From contig JAHIVL010000026.1 of NCBI GenBank assembly GCA_018816485.1, positions 1 to 7,349 on the forward strand: a DNA stretch of 7,349 nucleotides, in the 5' to 3' direction. The DNA is from Patescibacteria group bacterium (GTDB lineage: Bacteria; Patescibacteriota; Microgenomatia; UBA1400; PJMF01). The notes beneath the pieces are model-generated. The model saw nothing but the letters and a program-made list of their open reading frames with translations, was not told the DNA's origin and did no database searches. Positions 1-5,931 of this stretch are shown one piece after another (positions within the stretch are counted from its first letter, which is position 1; the number at the start of each line of letters is the position of its first letter). The position numbers were made by a program, and so were the translations under genes.

Positions 1-719
1 GCTACGTCGGGGTGGATAATATAGAAATCATCCATATACCGGCCATACCAACGAACTCTCAGGCGATCTTTGACAAAATGATCTAGTTCATTTAGGTAAA
101 TATTGGCAAAAAGTTGACTAGTTAAATTGCCGATAGGTAGTCCGGTTTTGTTTTTTGCAGAAATACTAGTTTGCTCTGAGTTTGTGGTGGACTCAAATAA
201 AGATAATTGCGAAGTAACAGGTTTTGTTGATAATGTTTGGTGGTGGGTAGTAACGATTGTTTTTATAAGTTTGAAAGTTTTTGGACAAGCAACAGTCTTT
301 TTAATAATCTTGAGCAGAATTTCCCAGGAAACACTTTTGAAGTATTTGCGGATATCACACTGGAGAACATGGATTGAAGTGTTTTTGCCATAAAATGAAC
401 GTGACGCCATTAAAAAATGTTTTAGTCTTTTGGCAGCCAGATGTGTACCTTTGTTGGCACGGCAAGCATAGGAGTCATAGATAAACTGTTTTTCAAATAA
501 TGGCTGAATTTGGTTCACAAGTGAGTGCTGGACAATACGATCTCGAAAGTTGGGTGCGGCAATGGCACGGGTTTTTGGATCATGGAGCATGAAGTAAGTA
601 TATGGGCGAGGGAAATATGTCTCGTGACAAAGCTCCCAGTGTAAACGGAATAAGTTTTGCTCAAGATTGAAACCAAAGGCGCATATTTTTCGCTTATAAC
701 GATTATCTAGCTGATGTTT
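1..719 (-). CDS. DGR reverse transcriptase, partial (runs off left edge)
   Basis: Translating the minus strand from 719 down to 1 gives one uninterrupted frame with the conserved blocks of a diversity-generating retroelement RT. In order they are NFRDRIVQHSLVNQ and FIYDSYACRANKGTH (fingers), CDIRKYFKSVSW with the first catalytic Asp at 356-354, GLPIGNLTSQLFANIYLNEL (the IGxxxSQ signature typical of DGR RTs), and RYMDDFYIIHPD with the catalytic YMDD at 38-27. The enzyme copies the template-repeat RNA with adenine-specific errors and the cDNA replaces a variable repeat in a target gene. The thumb and C-terminus lie beyond base 1. Recognisable sequence (KHQLDNRYKRK) begins directly after an in-frame TAA at 722-720, with no ATG, GTG or TTG before the ATG at 590. 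The N-terminus is therefore missing, decayed or uses an unusual start. All three frames upstream (720-868) are stop-interrupted, so one simple frameshift does not repair it. Family call is firm; intactness is uncertain. Confidence 0.93.
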
Positions 720-868
720 TTATTCACCTATTTACTTTACCATCCGCTTATCGAGAATGATAGAAATAGAGGCATTATGTTTCCCCGCTGATAGCAGAGT
801 GGAAAAGAAAGCTGTGATCCTAAAACCCTGGGCATATGTCCGTAAACTTATACCACTCGTTCTGGCGT

Positions 869-1030
869 TTACTTTGCGGGTACGTACAAAGTCGTAAGAC
901 CGCTGGCGCAACGAAAGCCAATGTTGTTGTTCGTATTCCCCGGCGCATTATTCAGATTCGCTGTGAAAGCCCCGGCATTGGAAGTATTATTCCAATTCCC
1001 GCCACGGAGAAAGGCGTGTTGCGTTTTGAC
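869..1030 (-). other. DGR template repeat (TR)
   Basis: Between avd and the RT, the minus strand has a frame from a TAA (1033-1031) to another TAA (871-869) without any ATG. It reads as a DGR variable tail: HAFLRGGNWNNTSNAG, then FTANLNNAPGNTNNN, then IGFRCAS. It has 11 AAT/AAC codons in the stretch 997-917. This is the known DGR signature, because randomising the adenines of AAY codons gives many residues and never a stop codon. The segment is the template for mutagenic retrohoming, not a gene. Its ends are estimates: the true limits need the matching variable repeat, which is not in this window. It starts about 20 bases after the avd stop codon and is probably transcribed with avd and the RT. 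Confidence 0.9.
871..892. other. Hairpin at the 3' end of the template repeat
   Basis: An inverted repeat ACTTTG (871-876) / CAAAGT (887-892) encloses a 10-base loop that itself contains the palindrome GTACGTAC. It overlaps the stop codon that closes the template reading frame. In studied DGRs, hairpin or cruciform structures and GC-rich initiation-of-homing sequences sit at this end of the repeats. A role here is inferred from position only. Confidence 0.4.
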
Positions 1031-1049
1031 TTAACTTTCCCACGATCAA

Positions 1050-1394
1050 TCATACCTTTTTATTTGGTCTCATCCAACTACTCAGCATTTTTCCGATTTC
1101 ATTTAGTTTTTCGGCATTGGCTAAATACTGTTTTATACTAATCAAGCGCGTGTCTTTAGCAAGGCGCACCATAATCTGCAAGTAGTCTAAATAGTCAGAC
1201 GATTTTTGTTGAAGTTTTTTACGCTCAATGCCCCGAGCTTTATTAGCTCTCATTAGAGATAGAAGCAACTCCAAAGCCAATTCTTCTAGTTTTCTACCAA
1301 GAATTAGACGATGATTTTTGGGCAAACGATTAATTAAAGGATAAAGATAAAGAATGTAGTCATAAGTTTTTTGATGCAGAATAAATTTATTCAT
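1050..1394 (-). CDS. avd: DGR accessory variability determinant (bAvd-like four-helix protein)
   Basis: A 114-residue, helix-rich, basic protein in the Avd / four-helix-bundle family. In DGRs Avd forms a pentameric barrel that binds nucleic acid and the RT and is needed for mutagenic retrohoming. Visible family features are LPKNHRLILGRKLEELALEL near residues 24-43, a basic linker with NKARGIERKKL at about 51-61, the helix YLDYLQIMVRLAKDT at 68-82, and the C-terminal block YLANAEKLNEIGKMLSSWMR at 90-109. Length matches the family. It lies directly upstream of the template repeat and in the same orientation as the RT, which makes the assignment secure. The ATG at 1394 has AGGA three bases upstream, too close for a good ribosome site, and a -10-like TAATAT seven bases upstream, so the mRNA may be leaderless. 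Confidence 0.93.
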   Translation of the reverse strand: MNKFILHQKTYDYILYLYPLINRLPKNHRLILGRKLEELALELLLSLMRANKARGIERKKLQQKSSDYLDYLQIMVRLAKDTRLISIKQYLANAEKLNEIGKMLSSWMRPNKKV

Positions 1395-1401
1395 ATTCCT
1401 A

Positions 1402-1431
1402 ATATTACAGAAGATTATCCATTTTGGGCAA
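1402..1431 (-). promoter_or_regulatory. Candidate promoter of the avd-TR-RT unit
   Basis: On the minus strand TTGCCC (1431-1426) and TAATAT (1407-1402) are spaced by 18 bases, and TAATAT ends 7 bases before the avd ATG. The same geometry is found at other genes here. This would drive avd, the template RNA and the RT as one transcript. Confidence 0.45.
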
Positions 1432-1477
1432 GGAAAAAAAAGTTGGCAAAAACTTGATAATTATATGTTTGGCAAAA
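1424..1477. repeat. Repeated TTGGCAAAA motif upstream of avd
   Basis: TTGGCAAAA occurs at 1443-1451 and 1469-1477, 26 bases apart, and a related TTGGGCAAGG lies at 1424-1433 over the candidate -35 box of avd. The spacing of the two exact copies would suit a DNA-binding protein, but such AT-rich nonamers also arise by chance. No other structure is evident in the 213 bases between avd and the next gene apart from the remnant frame at 1521-1598. Confidence 0.25.
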
Positions 1478-1520
1478 TACTACAATTTTTTAAGCAGTAG
1501 CTCGGAATAGCTACTATTAA

Positions 1521-1598
1521 TTAGCTAAACTTGAGAGGCTACGTCTTATATATAATCAATCGGAAGACATGAAGCACTACTTGTTATTTGAAAAATGA
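1521..1598 (+). pseudogene. Short C-terminal remnant frame (LAKLERLRLIY type)
   Basis: A plus-strand frame opens after a TAA at 1518-1520 and reads LAKLERLRLIY followed by NQSEDMKHYLLFEK and a TGA. It has no start codon. The DNA around CTACGTCTTATATAT recurs at 5887-5901, where the same frame reads LEKLESLRLIY, and the protein pattern recurs at 2926-2958 as LAHFEQLRQMY. Differences between copies are partly synonymous, which favours a coding origin. The parent protein is not recognised; it could also be a non-coding repeat that is open by chance. Confidence 0.35.
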
Positions 1599-1607
1599 TT
1601 TGAATGT

Positions 1608-2540
1608 TTAAGCAGTAATTAGTTTGTATCCTTCAAACAAAGCATCAAAGATAAAAGACGTTAGTGGAATATGATTGGTTTTGACTTGTGATTCTTCTAA
1701 ATATGTATAATATGCCTGCTTTCTTTCTTTCTTGATCAGTACTGGAGCCATATTATATTTGAAAGCAAGAATGAGCATTAGCAATCGACCTACTCTTCCA
1801 TTTCCATCAGAAAACGGGTGAATTTGCTCGAATTGAGCATGAGTTTTGGCTATCTGTTCTACTTGAGCAAGAGATTTTTTTTGAAACTGGTTAAATGTAT
1901 CAATATATTTAACCATATGTTTATCAATACTCAGATGGTTTGAAGTTGGAACATTTACTCCAGCAATTCGAACACTGTGATCTCGGTATTCTCCTGCATC
2001 ATGCATAATTCCATTCATGAGTATTTGATGAATGTGTTTTATAAACTCTTCGTCGATAACATTATTGTTATCCCTAATCCATCTCATGACGAAACCTAAT
2101 GCACCTTGATGATTTTTTGCTTCTTGATGCTCGCGAACGCTTTTATTGGGTATAGTTACATCATCAAATAACACTGCTTTTACATCTGGTTCATTGAATG
2201 TACTGCCTTCAATGCTATTAGTGTGGTAGGTAAGAGAAAGAAGAAAGTTATCATAGATATCTTTCTTCGACATAAGTATAGAAAATGGCTCTGAAAATTG
2301 TTTTTGTAACTGTTTGAGTTTTTCAATTTTTTCATCAAGTTCATGCAGTTCTATGGAAGTGTCGCCAAAGGTTTCATGATAAAGAGAGCTAATTTTTTCG
2401 ATAGCTTTTGATCTTGCTTGACTTTTTCCATTTATCCAACTGTTTAATGTAGGAAAAGATACTCCAAGATCACGTGCTAACTTCTCTTGAGTTTTACCGC
2501 TGTATTTTTGGATTCTTTGTAGTTTCTGTGTAGTAGTCAT
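1608..2540 (-). CDS. XRE-HTH / Fic domain protein (class II)
   Basis: The protein has 310 residues. Residues 7-52 form an XRE-type helix-turn-helix (TQEKLARDLGVSFPTLNSWI), followed by a charged helical linker (about 64-82) and a Fic domain. The Fic motif HPFSDGNGRVGR at 241-252 is complete, with catalytic His241, Asp245 and both Arg residues, so it should transfer a nucleotide moiety, usually AMP, onto a protein hydroxyl. The inhibitory motif TNSIEG at 107-112 matches [S/T]xxxE[G/N] and lies N-terminal to the Fic core, which defines class II, autoinhibited Fic proteins. The ATG at 2540 is preceded by a near-consensus promoter with TATAAT ending 7 bases before it, so translation is probably leaderless. 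An inverted repeat overlaps that promoter, which suggests autorepression through the HTH. The target protein cannot be told from sequence. No separate antitoxin gene is adjacent. Confidence 0.93.
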   Translation of the reverse strand: MTTTQKLQRIQKYSGKTQEKLARDLGVSFPTLNSWINGKSQARSKAIEKISSLYHETFGDTSIELHELDEKIEKLKQLQKQFSEPFSILMSKKDIYDNFLLSLTYHTNSIEGSTFNEPDVKAVLFDDVTIPNKSVREHQEAKNHQGALGFVMRWIRDNNNVIDEEFIKHIHQILMNGIMHDAGEYRDHSVRIAGVNVPTSNHLSIDKHMVKYIDTFNQFQKKSLAQVEQIAKTHAQFEQIHPFSDGNGRVGRLLMLILAFKYNMAPVLIKKERKQAYYTYLEESQVKTNHIPLTSFIFDALFEGYKLITA

Positions 2541-2547
2541 GATTCAA

Positions 2548-2576
2548 ATTATAGCTAACTTTATAAAGAAAGTCAA
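2548..2576 (-). promoter_or_regulatory. Promoter of the XRE-Fic gene
   Basis: On the minus strand TTGACT (2576-2571), a 17-base spacer and a perfect TATAAT (2553-2548) form a near-consensus sigma-70 promoter. The -10 box ends 7 bases before the ATG at 2540, so the transcript would start at or next to the start codon. No Shine-Dalgarno sequence is present. Confidence 0.8.
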
Positions 2577-2589
2577 TCTTTATAAAGTT
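2557..2589. promoter_or_regulatory. Inverted-repeat operator over the XRE-Fic promoter
   Basis: A perfect 12-base inverted repeat, AACTTTATAAAG at 2557-2568 and CTTTATAAAGTT at 2578-2589, has a 9-base spacer. One arm lies inside the promoter spacer and the other just upstream of the -35 box, so a bound dimer would block RNA polymerase. The XRE domain of the downstream gene is the obvious candidate regulator. A close copy with the same spacing lies upstream of the second Fic gene (7064-7096). Confidence 0.7.
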
Positions 2590-2656
2590 TTGGAGGGTTA
2601 TTTTAAGTGGTTCAATGTTGCACTTGGGTTTACAAATCTCTTGAGGAAAAACTCTT

Positions 2657-2893
2657 GTGACCTCACAGGGAATCTACGACTCGCCACTATTTATATTTTC
2701 TATATGACGGCTCGCATGCACTAACCTGGCTCACTTCACTCCCGTTCAGTTCGCCATGTACCCCAGGGCACCTTCTCTTGTTTCGCAATTCACCTTGTGG
2801 CGGAACTAGCTTCGCTTCGTTCAGCGGGGCACTCTTCCAAACTATGCGATCAAAGCACAAAAAAAGACCCATAAATGGATCCTTTTTGATGCT
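2657..2893 (+). repeat. Structured repeat module, copy A
   Basis: This copy starts GTGACCTCACAGGGAATC and has the same first ~65 bases as copies B (5637) and C (7217), with a handful of changes, up to CTCGCATGCACTA. The interior then diverges and is longer than in B, but it is again GC-rich and full of complementary tracts. The right end returns to AACTATGCGAT (2840-2850), also found in B, followed by a terminator-like hairpin and GTGACTC at 2894. TCGCAT (2712-2717) can pair with ATGCGA (2844-2849), closing the variable interior; this pairing is shared with B. Part of it translates (CDLTGNLRLA), but stops follow soon. It could be a non-autonomous mobile element or a structured RNA. The 2541-2656 stretch before it holds only the promoter and operator described separately. 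Confidence 0.75.
2859..2887 (-). terminator. Intrinsic terminator downstream of the AAA_14 ATPase gene
   Basis: The minus strand reads AAAAAGGATCCAT, a very short loop, then ATGGGTC and seven T residues. The stem is continuous if two G-U pairs are allowed; on the plus strand those pairs become A-C mismatches, so the hairpin works best for leftward transcripts. It fits the end of the ATPase message (stop codon at 2995). It lies at the right end of repeat module A, as a palindromic terminator does in module B. Confidence 0.65.
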
Positions 2894-2991
2894 GTGACTC
2901 TAAGGCAAGTCAGTTTGAACCGCTCTTAGCTCATTTTGAGCAACTACGCCAAATGTATGAGGCTTTAGAGCAGGAAGAAAGCGATGTTTAA
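2893..2991 (+). pseudogene. C-terminal remnant frame (CDSKASQFEP type)
   Basis: Starting at the GTGACTC motif the plus strand reads CDSKASQFEPLLAHFEQL then RQMYEALEQEESDV and a TAA. There is no start codon. A matching frame after module B reads CDPKVTQFEPFLEKLESL and then RLIY. The parallel of sequence and position suggests the 3' end of a gene cut by insertion of the structured module, or a tail carried with it. The parent family is not recognised. It ends 3 bases before the stop codon of the convergent ATPase gene. Confidence 0.4.
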
Positions 2992-2994
2992 AAT

Positions 2995-4161
2995 TTATAC
3001 AACTTTAGTAAGTTGATCCAAATGTCTAAAATTTAGTAGTTTTACTTCTCCAATATTTTGTTCAAGCTCACCTTGGTAAATAATATGTTGAGTGGTAGGA
3101 ACTTGAGTTGGTTGCTTGATGTGAGAAAAGTTTTTGAGATAATTTTTATTAAAAGTCCGAGATGATTTGATTTCACAATAACGCAGACTAGAGCCAGCAT
3201 CAATTACAAGATCCATCTCTACCTGATTGCTATCTCGGTAAAAATATATCTTATTTGAGAGTTTGTTGTGAAGTATTTGTTTTTTTACTTCCACAATTAC
3301 CAGATTTTCAAAAATATTCCCATAAGCAAAATGTGTCCGAAATTCTTGAGGTGAATTGATACCAAGTAAATAACAAAGTAAACCAGTGTCATAAAAATAG
3401 ATTTTGGGAGATTTGATTACACGCTTGCCAAGATTGCTATAGAAAGGTTGCAATCGGAATGCAATGTAACTTGCCTCAAGAGTAGAGATCCACTGTTCAA
3501 TTGTATTGTGGGTAACCCCAACGTCATTTGCTAGAGACGATAGATTGAGGATTTGACCCACTCTACCAGCTAGCAACTGTAAAAATCTTTCAAAGGAAGA
3601 TAGGTTCCCAATATTTTTGAGTTGGCGCACATCTTTTTCTACATAAGTATTGATATATTCGGGATAAAAGTCTTGATAATTCATCTTTGTGTCGTAGATT
3701 CTTGGATAAAATCCAGTTAACATCTGGAGGTCTAGGTCTTTGATCTGGCCTTTGGCAGAGGTTAATTCTCGGTAACTCAATGGCAACAGAATATTATTAG
3801 CTACTCGTCCAGCTAGAGACTGAGAGATTTTGGCAGACAACACTAGATTCTCCGACCCAGTAATAACAAACTGTCCCATTAATTTACTTACATCAACTTG
3901 GACTTGGATTTGTGAGAGCAAATCTGGTATTTTTTGTATTTCATCAATAATAACGGGACCTTGGAGTTTTTCGATAAACCCCACTGGATCATTTTTGACC
4001 ACTTGCTTGGTGTTGAGATCTTCGAGATTGTAATACTTGTATTTGGAAAATAGCTTTTTTGCCAGAGTAGTTTTACCAGACTGTCGAGGTCCAGTAATCG
4101 CAATCACAAGAAATTTGTTTTTTTGGTCTAGGATGGAGTACTCTAGCGTTCTTTTAATCAT
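2995..4161 (-). CDS. AAA_14 / DUF4143 ATP-binding protein
   Basis: This 388-residue protein has the full two-domain layout of the family. The N-terminal AAA_14 ATPase has Walker A GPRQSGKT at 24-31, Walker B VIIDEIQ at 70-76 with Asp73-Glu74, the sensor-like ITGSEN at 100-105, and SLAGRV at 115-120 followed by LPLSYRE. The DUF4143 half includes FRLQPFYSNLGKRVIKSPKI at 235-254 and a C-terminal nuclease-like block, VEMDLVID at 314-321 and CEIKSS at 329-334, resembling the D...ExK arrangement of PD-(D/E)xK folds. Family members are widespread in accessory regions of bacteria and archaea, but their cellular role is not settled; nuclease activity here is only suggested. ATG at 4161 is chosen because a promoter with TTGACA ends 6 bases upstream. 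It stands alone on its strand, between a remnant frame and module A. Confidence 0.93.
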   Translation of the reverse strand: MIKRTLEYSILDQKNKFLVIAITGPRQSGKTTLAKKLFSKYKYYNLEDLNTKQVVKNDPVGFIEKLQGPVIIDEIQKIPDLLSQIQVQVDVSKLMGQFVITGSENLVLSAKISQSLAGRVANNILLPLSYRELTSAKGQIKDLDLQMLTGFYPRIYDTKMNYQDFYPEYINTYVEKDVRQLKNIGNLSSFERFLQLLAGRVGQILNLSSLANDVGVTHNTIEQWISTLEASYIAFRLQPFYSNLGKRVIKSPKIYFYDTGLLCYLLGINSPQEFRTHFAYGNIFENLVIVEVKKQILHNKLSNKIYFYRDSNQVEMDLVIDAGSSLRYCEIKSSRTFNKNYLKNFSHIKQPTQVPTTQHIIYQGELEQNIGEVKLLNFRHLDQLTKVV

Positions 4162-4167
4162 ATCTAT

Positions 4168-4195
4168 ACAATATCATATTTATGTAGATTGTCAA
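4168..4195 (-). promoter_or_regulatory. Candidate promoter of the AAA_14 ATPase gene
   Basis: On the minus strand a consensus TTGACA (4195-4190) is followed after 16 bases by TATTGT (4173-4168), which ends 6 bases before the ATG at 4161. This again predicts a leaderless transcript. The -10 is weak, but the -35 is perfect. Confidence 0.6.
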
Positions 4196-4200
4196 TCGGA

Positions 4201-4323
4201 TTTACAACTTACATAGTTTTATGGTTTGCTAATCCAGTAGCTTCTGGACTTGGTTCTGGAGTACTAAATGGCTTTGTAGTGTGTGACCCTAAAGGTCGCG
4301 AAACCGAACTTAATTATTTCTGA
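4201..4323 (+). pseudogene. Open remnant frame ending near a GTGACCC motif
   Basis: The plus-strand frame reads TTYIVLWFANPVASG, then LGSGVLNGFVVCDPKG, then RETELNYF and a TGA at 4321-4323. It has no credible start codon, since upstream it runs into the ATPase start and promoter. The CDPK part coincides with GTGACCCTAAAGG at 4283, matching GTGACCCTAAGG at 5837 and GTGACTCTAAGG at 2894, where the frame reads CDPK and CDSK. No structured module is present at this site. It may be the decayed 3' end of the same unrecognised gene family. Evidence is short-range and could be coincidental. Confidence 0.3.
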
Positions 4324-4408
4324 TCTAGGAGACCTGTTTAATACGTTCTTACCAGATATACGACAACTTGGGTTTAGTGCTCAGTAAGGTGATTTAAATA
4401 CATGATGA

Positions 4409-4445
<37 letters not shown>

Positions 4446-4465
4446 AATTTAACGACCTAATATTC

Positions 4466-5584
4466 ATGTCTAGAAATGAGCTAAAAGAACTTATTGATGA
4501 TGGTAGATTAGATATTACGCAAATTATCTCTCCCACTAGAACAATCTCTACAGGATTATCTATTGCTTTGGCTGAAAATGGGGATGGTCAGATACAAGAA
4601 CCGTTCCACCACTTGCGTCGTCAAAGTTTTGAAGAAGGGTTAGATATTATTCTTAGAAGAGCTAAAGAGTTGTTAAGTAGAAAAAGAGATAAAGAGAATG
4701 TTCATCTTATTATTAAAGATATTGCTAAATATCTAAGTGATGATGAATGGGAAGAGCTTTTGGGATTAGTTACAAATATCGTTTTTACTGTTAGAGAACC
4801 AACTCAAACACTTTTCTCAATCCTAAGGAGAAGAATAAATGATCAAGTCAAATTTGGAAGTGATTCTCTCTCTGAAGCTGAAGTATTGGAAAGAATTTCT
4901 TTAATTTCAGAAGAGAAATGGAGGGATGAATCTTGGAATAGAATTAGTGGATTTTTAAGTAAAGCTCAGGAACGAGGCAAGGAGAAAATAGTAATTATTA
5001 GTGGATTAAGCTTGAGATATAGTCCACATGCTGTTTTAGAAAGACTATCAAAAATGTTCGAGTGGTATCCATTTAATGAAAATATGGTTGATAATTGGCA
5101 AGTAGCTAGAGGAGAAAAATTTTTTAATCCACCTCCAATATATGCTCCACAAGAATATGTTACTGGCACAGATGAGAATGGTATTGTTTTAACTGAATAT
5201 TATCGTACGGCAGTGACAAGTAAAGGTTTTGCTCCATTGAACAAAGATAAAGATATTTCCGTTAGTCTAGAAACATTTACCGAGCCGATGCAAAACTATT
5301 TATTGGACGAGCTGATGCCAATATATTTTTATTTTTTAAGACATGAGTTGAACATTAGTAGGCCAAGTATTATTGAGTTATTGAGTCAGATTGATAATAG
5401 CCAGCCAAGACTTGATGAGTTCAACCCAATTGAGGCACTAATTTTATTATCAGGATTTACTGAGTTACAAGGAAAGTTAGAGTTTGCCAAAAAAGATTTG
5501 TTAAAAAAGATTAAGTATGTCTTGTCTAAGAAACATCCACTTATTTTGAATAAATTGGAAGACTTAATTGAGAAAAATACTTAG
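4466..5584 (+). CDS. Protein of unknown function, 372 residues
   Basis: I do not recognise this protein. It is the only plus-strand gene of length here and the frame is clean, with codon use like its neighbours. It appears soluble, with no signal peptide or membrane segment. Residues 52-100 are a charged helical region (RRQSFEEGLDIILRRAKELL and on to SDDEWEELLG); 134-170 is again helical and acidic/basic; 173-187 (EKIVIISGLSLRYSP) looks like a buried beta strand and turn; 220-230 is proline-rich (NPPPIYAPQEY); the C-terminal 75 residues are Lys/Leu-rich helices ending KLEDLIEKNT. No Walker, nuclease, HTH or protease motif was seen. No Shine-Dalgarno site precedes ATG 4466. Being next to Fic and AAA_14 genes suggests an accessory, perhaps defence or toxin-related, role, but that is context only. 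Confidence 0.8.
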   Translation: MSRNELKELIDDGRLDITQIISPTRTISTGLSIALAENGDGQIQEPFHHLRRQSFEEGLDIILRRAKELLSRKRDKENVHLIIKDIAKYLSDDEWEELLGLVTNIVFTVREPTQTLFSILRRRINDQVKFGSDSLSEAEVLERISLISEEKWRDESWNRISGFLSKAQERGKEKIVIISGLSLRYSPHAVLERLSKMFEWYPFNENMVDNWQVARGEKFFNPPPIYAPQEYVTGTDENGIVLTEYYRTAVTSKGFAPLNKDKDISVSLETFTEPMQNYLLDELMPIYFYFLRHELNISRPSIIELLSQIDNSQPRLDEFNPIEALILLSGFTELQGKLEFAKKDLLKKIKYVLSKKHPLILNKLEDLIEKNT

Positions 5585-5636
5585 ATTGTTTTTATTTTCT
5601 TAGTAATAGAAGGTTATATTGATATATAGGAAAAAA

Positions 5637-5836
5637 GTGACCCCACAGGGAATCTACGACTCGCCAACTTATACTTTCTATAGGAGGGCTCGCATGCACT
5701 AGGCGGGTGCCTCGCTTCGTTTCACTTCACTCACCACTCGCCGTCGGAACCTAGCTGGACAAAGTCCAACGAGCGCCCGATTCTAACTATGCGATAATAT
5801 AATAAAAAAGAGCTATATATAGCTCTTTTTTATTAT
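5637..5836 (+). repeat. Structured repeat module, copy B
   Basis: Complete copy, near-identical to copy C. It starts GTGACCCCACAGGGAATC and can fold in nested stems: TCGCAT (5690-5695) with ATGCGA (5789-5794), or alternatively GGGCTCG (5686-5692) with CGAGCGCCC (5770-5778); CTAGG (5699-5703) with CCTAG (5750-5754); GGCG and GGTG (5702-5709) with CACC (5732-5735) and CGCC (5739-5742); and a small hairpin TGGAC-AAA-GTCCA (5756-5768). A perfect palindromic terminator (5799-5836) closes it, abutting GTGACCC at 5837. Base composition is far more GC-rich than the surrounding genes. It fills most of the 347-base gap between the convergent 372-residue gene and the second Fic gene. Candidates are a non-autonomous mobile element, a recombination site that folds as single strand, or an expressed structured RNA. 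Confidence 0.8.
5799..5836. terminator. Perfect 38-base palindromic bidirectional terminator
   Basis: The two 19-base halves are exact reverse complements, meeting in the centre of GAGCTATATATAGCTC, with six A residues before and six T residues after. It can therefore act as an intrinsic terminator on both strands, which suits its place between convergent genes ending at 5584 (plus) and 5932 (minus). Confidence 0.88.
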
Positions 5837-5904
5837 GTGACCCTAAGGTAACTCAGTTTGAACCATTTTTAGAAAAACTCGAGAGTCTACGTCTTATATA
5901 TTGA
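5836..5904 (+). pseudogene. C-terminal remnant frame (CDPKVTQFEP type)
   Basis: Directly after the palindrome the plus strand reads CDPKVTQFEPFLEKLESL, then RLIY and a TGA. It parallels the frame after module A (CDSKASQFEPLLAHFEQL) and the lone remnant at 1521-1598 (LAKLERLRLIY). No start codon. It looks like the 3' end of an unrecognised gene, prematurely stopped compared with the other two. It ends 28 bases before the stop codon of the convergent Fic gene. Confidence 0.4.
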
Positions 5905-5931
5905 GATAACTACCATATGCGTTGTGATTAC

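Noticed and set aside
127..393. Plus-strand open frame of 88 codons
   Set aside because: Antisense to conserved RT coding sequence, including the catalytic CDIRKYF block.
720..868. RT N-terminus hidden by stop-codon reassignment
   Set aside because: The interrupting codon in frame is TAA, which is not the codon reassigned in known CPR lineages (UGA), and TAA also ends other genes here.
836..1141. Plus-strand open frame of 101 codons
   Set aside because: It is antisense to the template repeat and avd, whose minus-strand features are decisive.
1508..1527. Hairpin TAGCTA...TAGCTA as terminator of the XRE-Fic gene
   Set aside because: The stem is only six AT-rich pairs and no T tract follows on the minus strand.
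2539..2872. Short frames in both directions across the Fic promoter and repeat module A
   Set aside because: They overlap promoter, operator and structured repeat, have no start signals, and their translations follow the repeat sequence.
5637..5710. Reverse-complement tRNA (GTGACCCCACAGGGAATC resembles an acceptor and T-arm)
   Set aside because: The T-stem partner is wrong (CAGGG faces GACTC) and no opposite acceptor strand or anticodon arm follows at the right distance.
5686..5795. Integron attC site
   Set aside because: The fold and position are suggestive, but the RYYYAAC/GTTRRRY core pair is not present and no integrase is in the window. Kept only as an analogy.
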